A DNA stretch of 16,767 nt from Candidatus Curtissbacteria bacterium (GTDB lineage Bacteria; Patescibacteriota; Microgenomatia; Curtissbacterales; GWA2-41-24): assembly GCA_016187105.1 (NCBI GenBank), contig JACPKK010000047.1, positions 1-16,767 on the forward strand, given 5' to 3'. Shown here piece by piece: positions 1-5,718 of this stretch; positions within the stretch are counted from its first letter, which is position 1; each line of letters opens with the position of its first letter. A program made the position numbers and the translations under genes. Below the pieces are notes generated by a model. That model ran no database searches. It had not been told where the DNA came from and was given only the letters and a program-made list of their open reading frames with translations.

Positions 1-19
1 CATATGGTGCCCCAGTAAT

Positions 20-48
20 TTGACAATAAATCCCCAAAGCCCAATCAT
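20..48 (+). promoter_or_regulatory. Putative sigma70-type promoter for the lamin-tail protein gene
   Basis: A consensus -35 TTGACA lies at 20-25. A 17-nt spacer leads to a weak -10 AATCAT at 43-48 (4 of 6 consensus positions). Eight nt then separate it from the GTG start at 57. No Shine-Dalgarno is visible in those 8 nt, so a transcript from here would be leaderless or nearly so. The same geometry recurs at several other genes in the window, which is the main support for this weak -10. Confidence 0.45.
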
Positions 49-56
49 TTAGTAAA

Positions 57-980
57 GTGGCAAAACTCACTGCGCTCGTGATTTCCTTTTTAACCATTTT
101 CATTTTTGCCGGGTCGGTTTTGGCAGCAAGCCCCTCCGACGTTGTTATCAACGAAGTCTATTATGACGTTGACAGTTCTCATGGCAGCGAAACAACAAAC
201 GAGTGGATTGAGCTTTATAATAAAACTTCCTCATCGATTGACATTTCCAATTGGCAAGTCATCGATAACAACTCGACGAAAACTGTTCCCGCATCAACAC
301 CGTCAATACCGGCAAACGGTTTATTGATTATTTCACCAGACGCAACAAGCTGGAATTTTTGGAGTATCGAGTCAAGTGTTATTAAGTTAGTTATGGCAAT
401 CGGCAATGGATTAAGCAATACCGGCGACAAACTAACCTTGAAAGACGATAGTGGAAATATAATTGACCAACTTTCTTATGGCACCAATATTGATGTTTGG
501 AATCCGGCACTGCCGGATGTTGATGAAGGCCATTCCCTCGAGAGATATCCCGGCGGAGTAGATAACAATGTCGTCGCCGACTTTGTCGACCAGGAAACAC
601 CGACCCCCGGCATGCTTATTGCTAGTTATCAACCGCCTTCTCCAAGCCCATCGCCTTCACCAACTCCGACGCCATCTCCGTCCCCCTCCCCGTCACCTTC
701 TCCAAAACCGCCATCCCCAAGTCCTTCACCTTCAAAATCCCCATCACCTTCACCAACCCAAAAACCGATTTTAGGAGAATCAACTTTTAACACAAATCCA
801 ACTCCAACGCCAAAAGCGTCCCCTTCGGGCCAAGAAGAGTCGTCGAAAACGAGATTCTCCTTAATTCTTATCGGCTCGGGTCTTATCTTAATTGGTTTCT
901 CTAGCGCCTTCTACATGTGGTATTCTAAGCTTTTGGGAAATGGAGAAAATCGGTCTGAAAAGCAGGATGAAGAAAGTTGA
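57..980 (+). CDS. Secreted, membrane-anchored lamin-tail domain (LTD) protein
   Basis: The 307-aa protein starts at GTG. An N-terminal signal peptide (residues 1-23, hydrophobic core after Lys3, ending in Val-Leu-Ala-Ala) is followed by a lamin-tail domain at about 27-187. The domain is recognised by VVINEVYYD, NEWIELYN, DISNWQVID and the terminal SLERYPGG...TPTPG pattern. Residues 194-236 are a nearly pure Ser-Pro/Thr-Pro stalk, and residues 267-286 form a transmembrane helix with a charged cytoplasmic tail. The layout suggests an LTD head held off the outer face of the membrane on a rigid stalk. In bacteria LTDs occur in exported proteins, often with nucleases or adhesion modules; none is fused here, so a binding or structural role is an inference. 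The end overlaps the TsaE-TsaC start by 14 nt. The family call is firm; the role is unknown. Confidence 0.85.
   Translation: MAKLTALVISFLTIFIFAGSVLAASPSDVVINEVYYDVDSSHGSETTNEWIELYNKTSSSIDISNWQVIDNNSTKTVPASTPSIPANGLLIISPDATSWNFWSIESSVIKLVMAIGNGLSNTGDKLTLKDDSGNIIDQLSYGTNIDVWNPALPDVDEGHSLERYPGGVDNNVVADFVDQETPTPGMLIASYQPPSPSPSPSPTPTPSPSPSPSPSPKPPSPSPSPSKSPSPSPTQKPILGESTFNTNPTPTPKASPSGQEESSKTRFSLILIGSGLILIGFSSAFYMWYSKLLGNGENRSEKQDEES
636..764 (+). repeat. Ser/Pro-coding low-complexity repeat in the LTD protein stalk
   Basis: This is a run of degenerate 6-nt units (TCN-CCN, a few ACN-CCN) coding for Ser-Pro and Thr-Pro dipeptides, residues 194-236 of the LTD protein. Third bases vary freely between units, so the protein repeat appears to be under selection rather than being a recent DNA slippage product. 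It is a wall- or envelope-spanning stalk, not a CRISPR or other non-coding array. Confidence 0.8.
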
Positions 981-1947
981 AACATCAAAATCGGACAAAC
1001 AAACTGAAAAGATAGGCCAAAAACTTGCCAAATCCCTAAAAGGTGGGGACATTGTTGCGCTCTATGGAGATTTGGGCGCCGGCAAAACCGTTTTTGTCAA
1101 AGGCATCGCCCGCGGCCTCGGCATTAAAAAGAGAATTCTTTCACCGACCTTTGTTTTTATACGCTCCTATCCGCTTACGAGTGGAAAACAGCTTTATCAT
1201 GTTGACCTTTATCGTGGTCAAAGCCGCCAAGATTTTGAAGCGCTGGGCCTTTCTGAAATATTTTCCAAAAACAACATTGTCGTCATCGAATGGGCCGAAA
1301 AGTTAAAAGATACACTGCCGAAAAATCGAATCGATATTCATATTAAAAAAGAGGGTGAAAAAATAAGAAGAATCAATATAACACACAAACACTCTAATGT
1401 ATCGATATATCGATACATTAAACTAGAGGAAGACGAGATTCTAAAAAAAGGTGGTGTCGTCATCTTTCCGACCGATACCGTCTACGGAATCGGTTGTCGA
1501 TATGATGATAAAAAAGCAGTCAATCGTATCTACAAAATCAAGGATCGGCCCAAGAGTCAGCCCTTTCCCTATCTGGTTTCAAATATCCAGCAGGTTAAAA
1601 AAATCGCTGATGTTACTCCAATTGCCCAAGAGTTAATTGATAAACACTGGCCGGGAGGCTTAACAATAATTTTAAAAAGCCGGCACAATCAAAAAATCGG
1701 CTTTCGCATGCCAAACCACAAAGAGTTATTATTAGTTATCGATATGCTTGGCGTGCCGATCATTGGCACCTCTGCCAATTTCCACGGCCAGCCGCCTCCG
1801 GCGTCTTTTGACGAACTTGACCCAAAGCTTATTCAGCTTGCCGATTTTGTAATCGGGGGCAGGGCCGGTGGAGGAATTGAGTCAACAGTAGTTGATACAA
1901 CCGTCGACCCGATTAAAATCCTAAGAAAGGGGGCGATAGCTCTCTAA
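967..1947 (+). CDS. tsaE-tsaC: TsaE-TsaC (YrdC/Sua5) fusion, tRNA t6A biosynthesis
   Basis: The 326-aa protein joins two t6A enzymes. Residues 1-140 are TsaE, the ATPase partner of TsaD-TsaB: Walker A GDLGAGKT (34-41), SPTFVF (59-64), HVDLYR (78-83) and IEWAEKL (107-113). Residues about 154-326 are a TsaC/YrdC/Sua5 threonylcarbamoyl-AMP synthase: FPTDTVYGIG (167-176), KIKDRP (190-195), GTSANFHG (267-274) and ESTVVD (305-310). TsaC makes TC-AMP from Thr, bicarbonate and ATP; TsaE drives turnover of the complex that transfers it to A37 of ANN-decoding tRNAs. I chose ATG 967, which gives a normal TsaE N-terminus; in-frame starts at 892 and 940 add atypical residues. No ATG, GTG or TTG precedes the TsaC domain in the linker, so the fusion looks real. 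A perfect palindrome encodes part of the linker. tsaB follows 25 nt later. Confidence 0.9.
   Translation: MKKVETSKSDKQTEKIGQKLAKSLKGGDIVALYGDLGAGKTVFVKGIARGLGIKKRILSPTFVFIRSYPLTSGKQLYHVDLYRGQSRQDFEALGLSEIFSKNNIVVIEWAEKLKDTLPKNRIDIHIKKEGEKIRRINITHKHSNVSIYRYIKLEEDEILKKGGVVIFPTDTVYGIGCRYDDKKAVNRIYKIKDRPKSQPFPYLVSNIQQVKKIADVTPIAQELIDKHWPGGLTIILKSRHNQKIGFRMPNHKELLLVIDMLGVPIIGTSANFHGQPPPASFDELDPKLIQLADFVIGGRAGGGIESTVVDTTVDPIKILRKGAIAL
1395..1420. repeat. Perfect 26-bp palindrome at the TsaE/TsaC junction
   Basis: The half-site TAATGTATCGATA is followed at once by its exact reverse complement, with no loop. It is translated as part of the interdomain linker (residues about 143-151, NVSIYRYI), exactly between the end of the TsaE fold and the start of the TsaC fold. 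The 7 nt CTCTAAT at its left edge (1392-1398) are shared with the second palindrome at 1942-1965. It could be an inserted palindromic element, comparable in principle with the Rickettsia palindromic elements found inside coding genes, or a cruciform-forming site. Confidence 0.85.
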
Positions 1948-1965
1948 TACACTAGTGTATTAGAG
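1942..1965. repeat. Perfect 24-bp palindrome spanning the tsaE-tsaC stop codon
   Basis: The half-site CTCTAATACACT is followed at once by its exact reverse complement. The in-frame stop TAA (1945-1947) lies inside the left arm. The outer 7 nt CTCTAAT match the left edge of the palindrome at 1395-1420, but the cores differ. It has no U-tract and no loop, so it is not a conventional terminator. It ends 7 nt before the tsaB start and probably belongs to the same element family as the first palindrome. Confidence 0.85.
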
Positions 1966-1972
1966 TAAGGGT

Positions 1973-2281
1973 ATGATACTTACAATCGATTCGACTAATC
2001 GCGAAAAGATTATCGTTACACTCGGAAACGAAAAAATTATCGATGAGCAAAAACTCGGGTCTCAAGTTCTCCTGCCGCTGATTGTCAAGATTCTCAAAAA
2101 GCAAAAAGCCGCTTTTGCCGATATTTCGGCAGTTGTGGTTAACACCGGCCCCGGTTCTTTTACCGGAACAAGAGTTGGGGTTGCCGTTGCCAATGCCTTA
2201 GGTTTTGCCTTGAATATCCCTGTTAACGGCAAAAAGGGTAAAATAGCATTGCCTAAATATGAAAAATCAAAATTCGACTAA
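1973..2281 (+). CDS. tsaB: Short TsaB (N-terminal ASKHA lobe only), t6A biosynthesis
   Basis: The 102-aa protein has the TsaB signature NTGPGSFTGTRVGVAVANALG (57-77) and an N-terminal strand MILTIDST typical of the family. Usual TsaB proteins are about 210-240 aa; only the N-terminal lobe is present. TsaB is the non-catalytic dimer partner of TsaD and the docking site for TsaE, and the N-terminal lobe carries the TsaD contact, so a shortened form may still work. Short forms are common in CPR bacteria (my recollection). The end shows no sign of frameshift: the C-terminus runs out in a basic tail and the DNA that follows is repeat-like. The start ATG has AAGGG 3-7 nt upstream. The gene lies 25 nt after the TsaE-TsaC fusion, so three t6A activities sit together; tsaD is not in the window. 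Confidence 0.8.
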   Translation: MILTIDSTNREKIIVTLGNEKIIDEQKLGSQVLLPLIVKILKKQKAAFADISAVVVNTGPGSFTGTRVGVAVANALGFALNIPVNGKKGKIALPKYEKSKFD

Positions 2282-2284
2282 TTG

Positions 2285-2311
2285 TCATTCTGGCTTGTCC
2301 AGAATCTTTTT
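2285..2311. repeat. REP-like hairpin, possible terminator after tsaB
   Basis: The stem ATTCTGG (2287-2293) pairs perfectly with CCAGAAT (2299-2305) across a 5-nt loop CTTGT. The sequence then runs into CTTTTT (2306-2311). The flanks (GTCATTCTGG ... CCAGAATC) resemble a dispersed intergenic palindrome seen in many bacterial genomes. The T-run would let it act as a weak intrinsic terminator for the tsaEC-tsaB unit. Repeat status and terminator function are both plausible; neither can be proved from one copy. Confidence 0.5.
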
Positions 2312-2366
2312 GAAAATTAAATCATTGATGAATTCATTGAAAATTAAAAATTTAAAATTGAAAATT
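2312..2366. repeat. AT-rich degenerate direct repeats (GAAAATT units)
   Basis: GAAAATT occurs at 2312-2318, 2339-2345 and 2360-2366. TCATTGA is repeated at 2322-2328 and 2334-2340, and the arrangement AAAAATTTAAAATT adds local self-complementarity. No reading frame of interest is present. This looks like repeat debris, with the downstream gene's promoter drawn from it. Confidence 0.5.
2337..2365 (+). promoter_or_regulatory. Putative promoter of the GalE-like gene
   Basis: TTGAAA (2337-2342), 17 nt, GAAAAT (2360-2365), then 8 nt to ATG 2374. No Shine-Dalgarno is present (GCTACCC precedes the ATG). The AT-rich context makes chance matches likely, but the spacing equals that at 57, 3310 and 13706. 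Confidence 0.4.
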
Positions 2367-2373
2367 GCTACCC

Positions 2374-3300
2374 ATGTCTAAGATTCTCGTCACCGGAGGG
2401 GCAGGCTTTATAGGAAGTCACGTTGTCAAGCTTCTTGCTGACCAAGATCATGAAGTTGTCATCCTTGATAATTTATCTAAGGGGCACAAAGAATCTATCG
2501 ACAAGAGAGCGAAGCTCATTGTTGGAGACATGGCCGATTCGGCAAAAACCAAAGAAGCGCTTTACGGCGTCGATGCCGTCGTCCACATGGCCGGCTTAAT
2601 CGTTGTTCCCGAATCAGTTAAGAATCCGATAAAATATGTCAACAATAATGTTCTAGGGACGGTTAGCTTTCTTCAGTCGATGAGAGAAACTGGGGTTAAG
2701 AAAATAATCTTTTCTTCATCAGCCTGCGTTTATGGGACTCCTGACAGCTTACCGATTAAAGAAAATGCACCGCTTCATCCCGATAACCCCTACGGTGCCA
2801 CAAAAGCATCAATCGAGTCTTTTCTCGGGACCTTTCATGCCAATTTTGATTTTGATGTTACAATCCTCCGCTACTTTAATCCTTATGGTCCCGGGGAGCT
2901 CCACAACCCGGAAACCCATGCGATCCCCAACTTCATAAAAGCGACTCTTGCCAAAAAACCGATTCCTCTTTATTGGAAAGGCGAACAGATTCGTGATTTT
3001 ATCTACATCGAAGATCTTGTCCGAGCCCATACAGATGTTTTGGGTCTCTCGGGCTTTAATATCTTTAATCTCGGCACCCAGACAGGTATAAAAGTAAAAG
3101 ATGTCGTCGATAAAATTTTTGAAATTGCGGGCTTCGAAGTGCCGATAGATAACCTTGGCAAGCGCCCCGGCGACATCCCCGCCAACTATGCGTCGAGTCA
3201 AAAGTTACATCAAGCCGTCGGTTGGAAGGCAAAAACAAATTTAGACGAAGGCCTCCAAAGCACCATCGATTTTTACAAAAAAGGACTTATTGATATATAA
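2374..3300 (+). CDS. NAD-dependent UDP-glucose 4-epimerase-like protein
   Basis: This 308-aa extended short-chain dehydrogenase has the nucleotide-binding motif TGGAGFIGSH (7-16), the catalytic Ser region FSSSACVYG (113-121) and the YxxxK pair at Tyr140/Lys144 (NPYGATK). RPGDIPANYASSQKL in the C-terminal substrate domain is the GalE-type pattern. The likely reaction is UDP-glucose/UDP-galactose interconversion in the cytoplasm, but related epimerases act on GlcNAc or uronic acids, so substrate is uncertain. ATG 2374 is chosen over an in-frame TTG 9 nt upstream, because MSKILVTGG begins directly at the first Rossmann strand. It opens the nucleotide-sugar block, with rmlA starting 9 nt after its stop. 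The 3' end carries the rmlA promoter. Confidence 0.85.
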   Translation: MSKILVTGGAGFIGSHVVKLLADQDHEVVILDNLSKGHKESIDKRAKLIVGDMADSAKTKEALYGVDAVVHMAGLIVVPESVKNPIKYVNNNVLGTVSFLQSMRETGVKKIIFSSSACVYGTPDSLPIKENAPLHPDNPYGATKASIESFLGTFHANFDFDVTILRYFNPYGPGELHNPETHAIPNFIKATLAKKPIPLYWKGEQIRDFIYIEDLVRAHTDVLGLSGFNIFNLGTQTGIKVKDVVDKIFEIAGFEVPIDNLGKRPGDIPANYASSQKLHQAVGWKAKTNLDEGLQSTIDFYKKGLIDI

Positions 3301-3301
3301 T
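3272..3301 (+). promoter_or_regulatory. Putative rmlA promoter inside the preceding gene's 3' end
   Basis: TTTACA (3272-3277), 18-nt spacer, perfect TATAAT (3296-3301), then 8 nt to the rmlA ATG at 3310. The -10 overlaps the upstream stop codon. No Shine-Dalgarno lies in TATCTCTT, so the mRNA would be leaderless or carry 1-2 leader bases. This is one of the best promoter matches in the window. Confidence 0.6.
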
Positions 3302-3309
3302 TATCTCTT

Positions 3310-4062
3310 ATGAAAGGTGTTATCCTTGCCGGCGGTTTAGGCACCCGCCTTTATCCCTTAACCCACGCAACCAATAAGCATTTGCTCCCCGTTTTTGATA
3401 AACCGATGATCCATTACCCGATTCAGACTCTGGTTAACACCGGCATCGAGGAGATTCTTGTTGTCGTCGGTGGTCCGCACTCCGGAGACTTTATCAGAGT
3501 TCTCAAAAATGGCCAGGATTTTGGCATCAAACATTTAGAATATGCCTATCAGGATTCCGGTGACGGCGGTATTGCCGATGCTCTTCGCCTGGCGCAGGAT
3601 TTTGCCGACAGCGATTCCCTTACCGTCATCCTTGGTGACAACTGTACTGACGCTGATATCAAAAAAGAAGTCAAAAATTTTAAAGGCGGGGCCCTCATTT
3701 TCCTAAAAGAAGTTCCCGACCCCCACCGGTTTGGAATTGCCGAGCTTGACCCCAAAGACAAAACCAAAGTTATCGACATTGTCGAAAAGCCCAAAAAGCC
3801 AAAGACAAATTTGGCCGTTACCGGCGTTTACATCTACGACAGTAACGTCTTTCACCACATAGAAACTATTAAGCCTTCCGCCCGCGGCCAGCTGGAAATA
3901 ACGGATGTTAATAATATTTATATAAAAGAAGGCAACTTGCGCTGGGCGCCGCTTAATGGGTTTTGGTCCGACGCCGGCACATTTGAAAGTCTCTATAAGA
4001 CTAATGTTTACTGGGCAAGAAAAAATTTCGGCAAAGAGGAAAAAGAATTGACCACTTTCTAA
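3310..4062 (+). CDS. rmlA: Glucose-1-phosphate thymidylyltransferase (RmlA)
   Basis: The 250-aa protein makes dTDP-glucose from dTTP and glucose-1-phosphate, the first step to dTDP-L-rhamnose. The nucleotidyltransferase signature LAGGLGTRLYPLT (6-18) is followed by NKHLLPVFDKPMIHYPI (22-38), LGDN with metal-binding Asp110, and GQLEITDVN plus FWSDAGT near the end. It is shorter than the E. coli form (about 290 aa), lacking the C-terminal dimer/regulatory extension, as in other short RmlA proteins. It starts the order rmlA-B-C-D, interrupted before rmlB only by a 109-nt gap holding a gene remnant. The start at ATG 3310 puts the first Rossmann strand right after Met, as expected. Confidence 0.93.
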   Translation: MKGVILAGGLGTRLYPLTHATNKHLLPVFDKPMIHYPIQTLVNTGIEEILVVVGGPHSGDFIRVLKNGQDFGIKHLEYAYQDSGDGGIADALRLAQDFADSDSLTVILGDNCTDADIKKEVKNFKGGALIFLKEVPDPHRFGIAELDPKDKTKVIDIVEKPKKPKTNLAVTGVYIYDSNVFHHIETIKPSARGQLEITDVNNIYIKEGNLRWAPLNGFWSDAGTFESLYKTNVYWARKNFGKEEKELTTF

Positions 4063-4179
4063 ATGCGTCTCCTTGTAACCGGTGGCGCCGGATTCTTAGC
4101 CCTTATGAAGTCGTTATGGGTTTTTCAAAATACCCATAACAGCGCAGTAAGGCGCAAAACCAACACAAATCATGAGTAA
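4063..4179 (+). pseudogene. Vestigial epimerase N-terminus / 38-codon upstream ORF before rmlB
   Basis: An ATG right after the rmlA stop begins MRLLVTGGAGFL, the NAD-binding start of an epimerase like the one beside it (rmlB begins MSKLLITGGAGFIG). Similarity stops after codon 12, exactly where a hairpin sequence begins. The frame stays open to TAA at 4177-4179 and so overlaps the rmlB start (4172) by 8 nt. I see a 5' remnant of a second epimerase gene, left when a palindromic element or recombination at the shared GGAGF-coding DNA removed the rest. It could alternatively work as a leader ORF whose termination couples to rmlB initiation. Confidence 0.6.
4100..4154. repeat. Imperfect long hairpin between rmlA and rmlB
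   Basis: The core stem GTTATGGGT (4113-4121) pairs perfectly with ACCCATAAC (4132-4140) over a 10-nt loop. An outer arm CCTTA (about 4101-4105) pairs with TAAGG (about 4148-4152) at equal distance from the core, leaving an internal mismatch of 7 nt on each side. The overall shape is a two-tier palindrome of about 55 nt. No T-run follows, so it is not a standard terminator. It interrupts the vestigial epimerase frame, which fits a mobile palindromic repeat; in mRNA it would fold just upstream of the rmlB start. Confidence 0.65.
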
Positions 4180-5185
4180 ACTTCTTATTACTGGCGGTGC
4201 TGGTTTTATAGGCTCCAACTTCATTCACTATTGGTTAAACAATCACCCGGATGATCAAATCGTCAATTACGATAAACTAACCTACTCCGGCAACCTTGAA
4301 AACCTGAAAGACGTTGAGTCGAATAAAAATTATTCCTTCACTCGCGGCGATATTGCCGATGCTAAGAAAATTAGCAAAGCGCTGGAAGGCATTGATACAG
4401 TTATCAACTTTGCCGCCGAAAGTCATGTCGATAGATCCATTTTAGACCCGGCGCCGTTTATCTTAACCAATGTCGTCGGCACCCAAGTTCTCCTTGATGC
4501 GGCCCGTGACGCAAAAGTTAAAAGATTTCATCACATCTCAACAGATGAAGTTTTCGGCGCGCTACAGCTTGATTCTAAAGAAAAATTTACAGAAACTACT
4601 CCCTATAATCCCCGCAGCCCGTACGCTGCTTCAAAGGCTGCCTCGGATCATCTCGTCCGGGCCTACTTTCACACTTACGGTCTTCCCGTCACCATTTCCA
4701 ATTGCGCCAATAATTTCGGCCCATACCACTACCCTGAAAAACTTATCCCGCTGGCTATCACCAATATTTTAGAAGGTAAAAAAGTTCCCGTTTACGGCGA
4801 CGGCCTTTATGTGCGCGAATGGCTCTATGTCGAAGATCATTGCTCGGGCATCGAAAAAGTTTTGGAAAAAGGCAAGGTCGGTGAAACTTATCTCATTGGC
4901 ATCGACATGGATCTTCCCAATATCGAAATTATCACAAAGATCATCAAACTGTTAGGCGCCAGTGATGATCTTATCGAATATGTTAAAGATCGTCCCGGAC
5001 ATGACAGGCGCTACGCTATCGATGCTGCCAAAATTAAAAAAGAGCTTGGTTGGAAACCCAGATATGATTTCGATGAGGCCCTGGCTCTCACCGTCAAATG
5101 GTATCAAAATCACCAAGATTGGTGGCAAAAACTTAAAAATAAAAATTACGAAGATTATTATAAAAAGCAATATATAATAAGGTAG
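4172..5185 (+). CDS. rmlB: dTDP-glucose 4,6-dehydratase (RmlB)
   Basis: The 337-aa protein converts dTDP-glucose to dTDP-4-keto-6-deoxyglucose with bound NAD. It shows GGAGFIGSN (8-16), the catalytic HISTDEVFG with Thr124-Asp125-Glu126, AAESHVDRSI (81-90), and Tyr151/Lys155 in YAASK. WLYVEDH and RPGHDRRYAID in the substrate domain are RmlB hallmarks, and length is normal. The stop TAG shares its last base with the GTG start of rmlC. No Shine-Dalgarno precedes ATG 4172, which overlaps the end of the 38-codon remnant ORF, so initiation may depend on that upstream frame. Confidence 0.95.
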   Translation: MSKLLITGGAGFIGSNFIHYWLNNHPDDQIVNYDKLTYSGNLENLKDVESNKNYSFTRGDIADAKKISKALEGIDTVINFAAESHVDRSILDPAPFILTNVVGTQVLLDAARDAKVKRFHHISTDEVFGALQLDSKEKFTETTPYNPRSPYAASKAASDHLVRAYFHTYGLPVTISNCANNFGPYHYPEKLIPLAITNILEGKKVPVYGDGLYVREWLYVEDHCSGIEKVLEKGKVGETYLIGIDMDLPNIEIITKIIKLLGASDDLIEYVKDRPGHDRRYAIDAAKIKKELGWKPRYDFDEALALTVKWYQNHQDWWQKLKNKNYEDYYKKQYIIR

Positions 5186-5718
5186 TGAATTATAATTATT
5201 TAAACCTCGAAAACCAAAAAGACCTGATAGACGGAGTTATTATCCGCAAACTGCTAATCCACAAAGATGAGTCCGGCAGCCTAATCGAAACCCTAAGGCG
5301 TGATTGGCCGGATGTCTATAACCAGAATGATCTTTCTTTCGCTATGCAGTATTTGTCCGTTACCCCGTCGGGGTTTGCCCGCGATGAAGACAAATGGCAC
5401 GTCCACAAACTGCAAAAAGACCGCTTTATTTGTGTTTCCGGCCAAGTTGTAACAGCTATTTACGACCCTAGAAGTGGCTCCAAAACAGAAGGAAAACTCA
5501 ATCTTTTCTTAATGGGTTCCACAAAAGAAGAAGAAATGCTCTTGGTCGTAATTCCCGAAAATACCTATCATGGCTTTATGGTTGTCTCCAAAGACCCCGG
5601 TTATCTTCTAAATTTCCCAACGCAACTCTATAATCCCCAAGACGAAGGCCGTATCCCAAACACCCAATTTTCTTGGGCAAAAGTCCGGCAAGATTTTAAC
5701 CTGCCAAACCCCAAGTAA
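5185..5718 (+). CDS. rmlC: dTDP-4-dehydrorhamnose 3,5-epimerase-like cupin (RmlC, divergent)
   Basis: A 177-aa cupin in the rmlC position. The usual N-terminal D-x-R-G-x-F-x-E becomes DESGSLIETLRRDW (28-41); the catalytic His region is KWHVHKLQKDRF (70-81, His72/His74); YDPRSGS (93-99) matches the family's loop; ENTYHGFMVV (125-134) matches the AHGF strand; LYNPQDEGRIP (148-158) replaces the common end motif. Length is typical (about 180 aa). It should epimerise C3 and C5 of dTDP-4-keto-6-deoxyglucose, but the altered motifs leave room for a C3-only or related activity. GTG start; AAGG lies just upstream and the TAGTG overlap with rmlB suggests coupling. Confidence 0.8.
   Translation: MNYNYLNLENQKDLIDGVIIRKLLIHKDESGSLIETLRRDWPDVYNQNDLSFAMQYLSVTPSGFARDEDKWHVHKLQKDRFICVSGQVVTAIYDPRSGSKTEGKLNLFLMGSTKEEEMLLVVIPENTYHGFMVVSKDPGYLLNFPTQLYNPQDEGRIPNTQFSWAKVRQDFNLPNPK

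Noticed and set aside
636..764. CRISPR-like or tandem DNA array
   Set aside because: The units are Ser-Pro/Thr-Pro codons with free third positions inside a secreted protein; there are no spacers.
892..966. Upstream start (892 or 940) for the TsaE-TsaC protein
   Set aside because: It would add residues that overlap the LTD membrane helix coding region and do not resemble TsaE; ATG 967 begins a normal TsaE.
1942..1965. Intrinsic terminator after the fusion gene
   Set aside because: There is no loop and no T-run, and tsaB starts 7 nt later.
2282..2373. Frameshifted remainder of tsaB
   Set aside because: No frame here encodes TsaB-like sequence; it is hairpin and AT-rich repeat DNA.
2809..3201. 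Open 130-codon frame on the minus strand inside the GalE-like gene
   Set aside because: Antisense shadow of a conserved epimerase.
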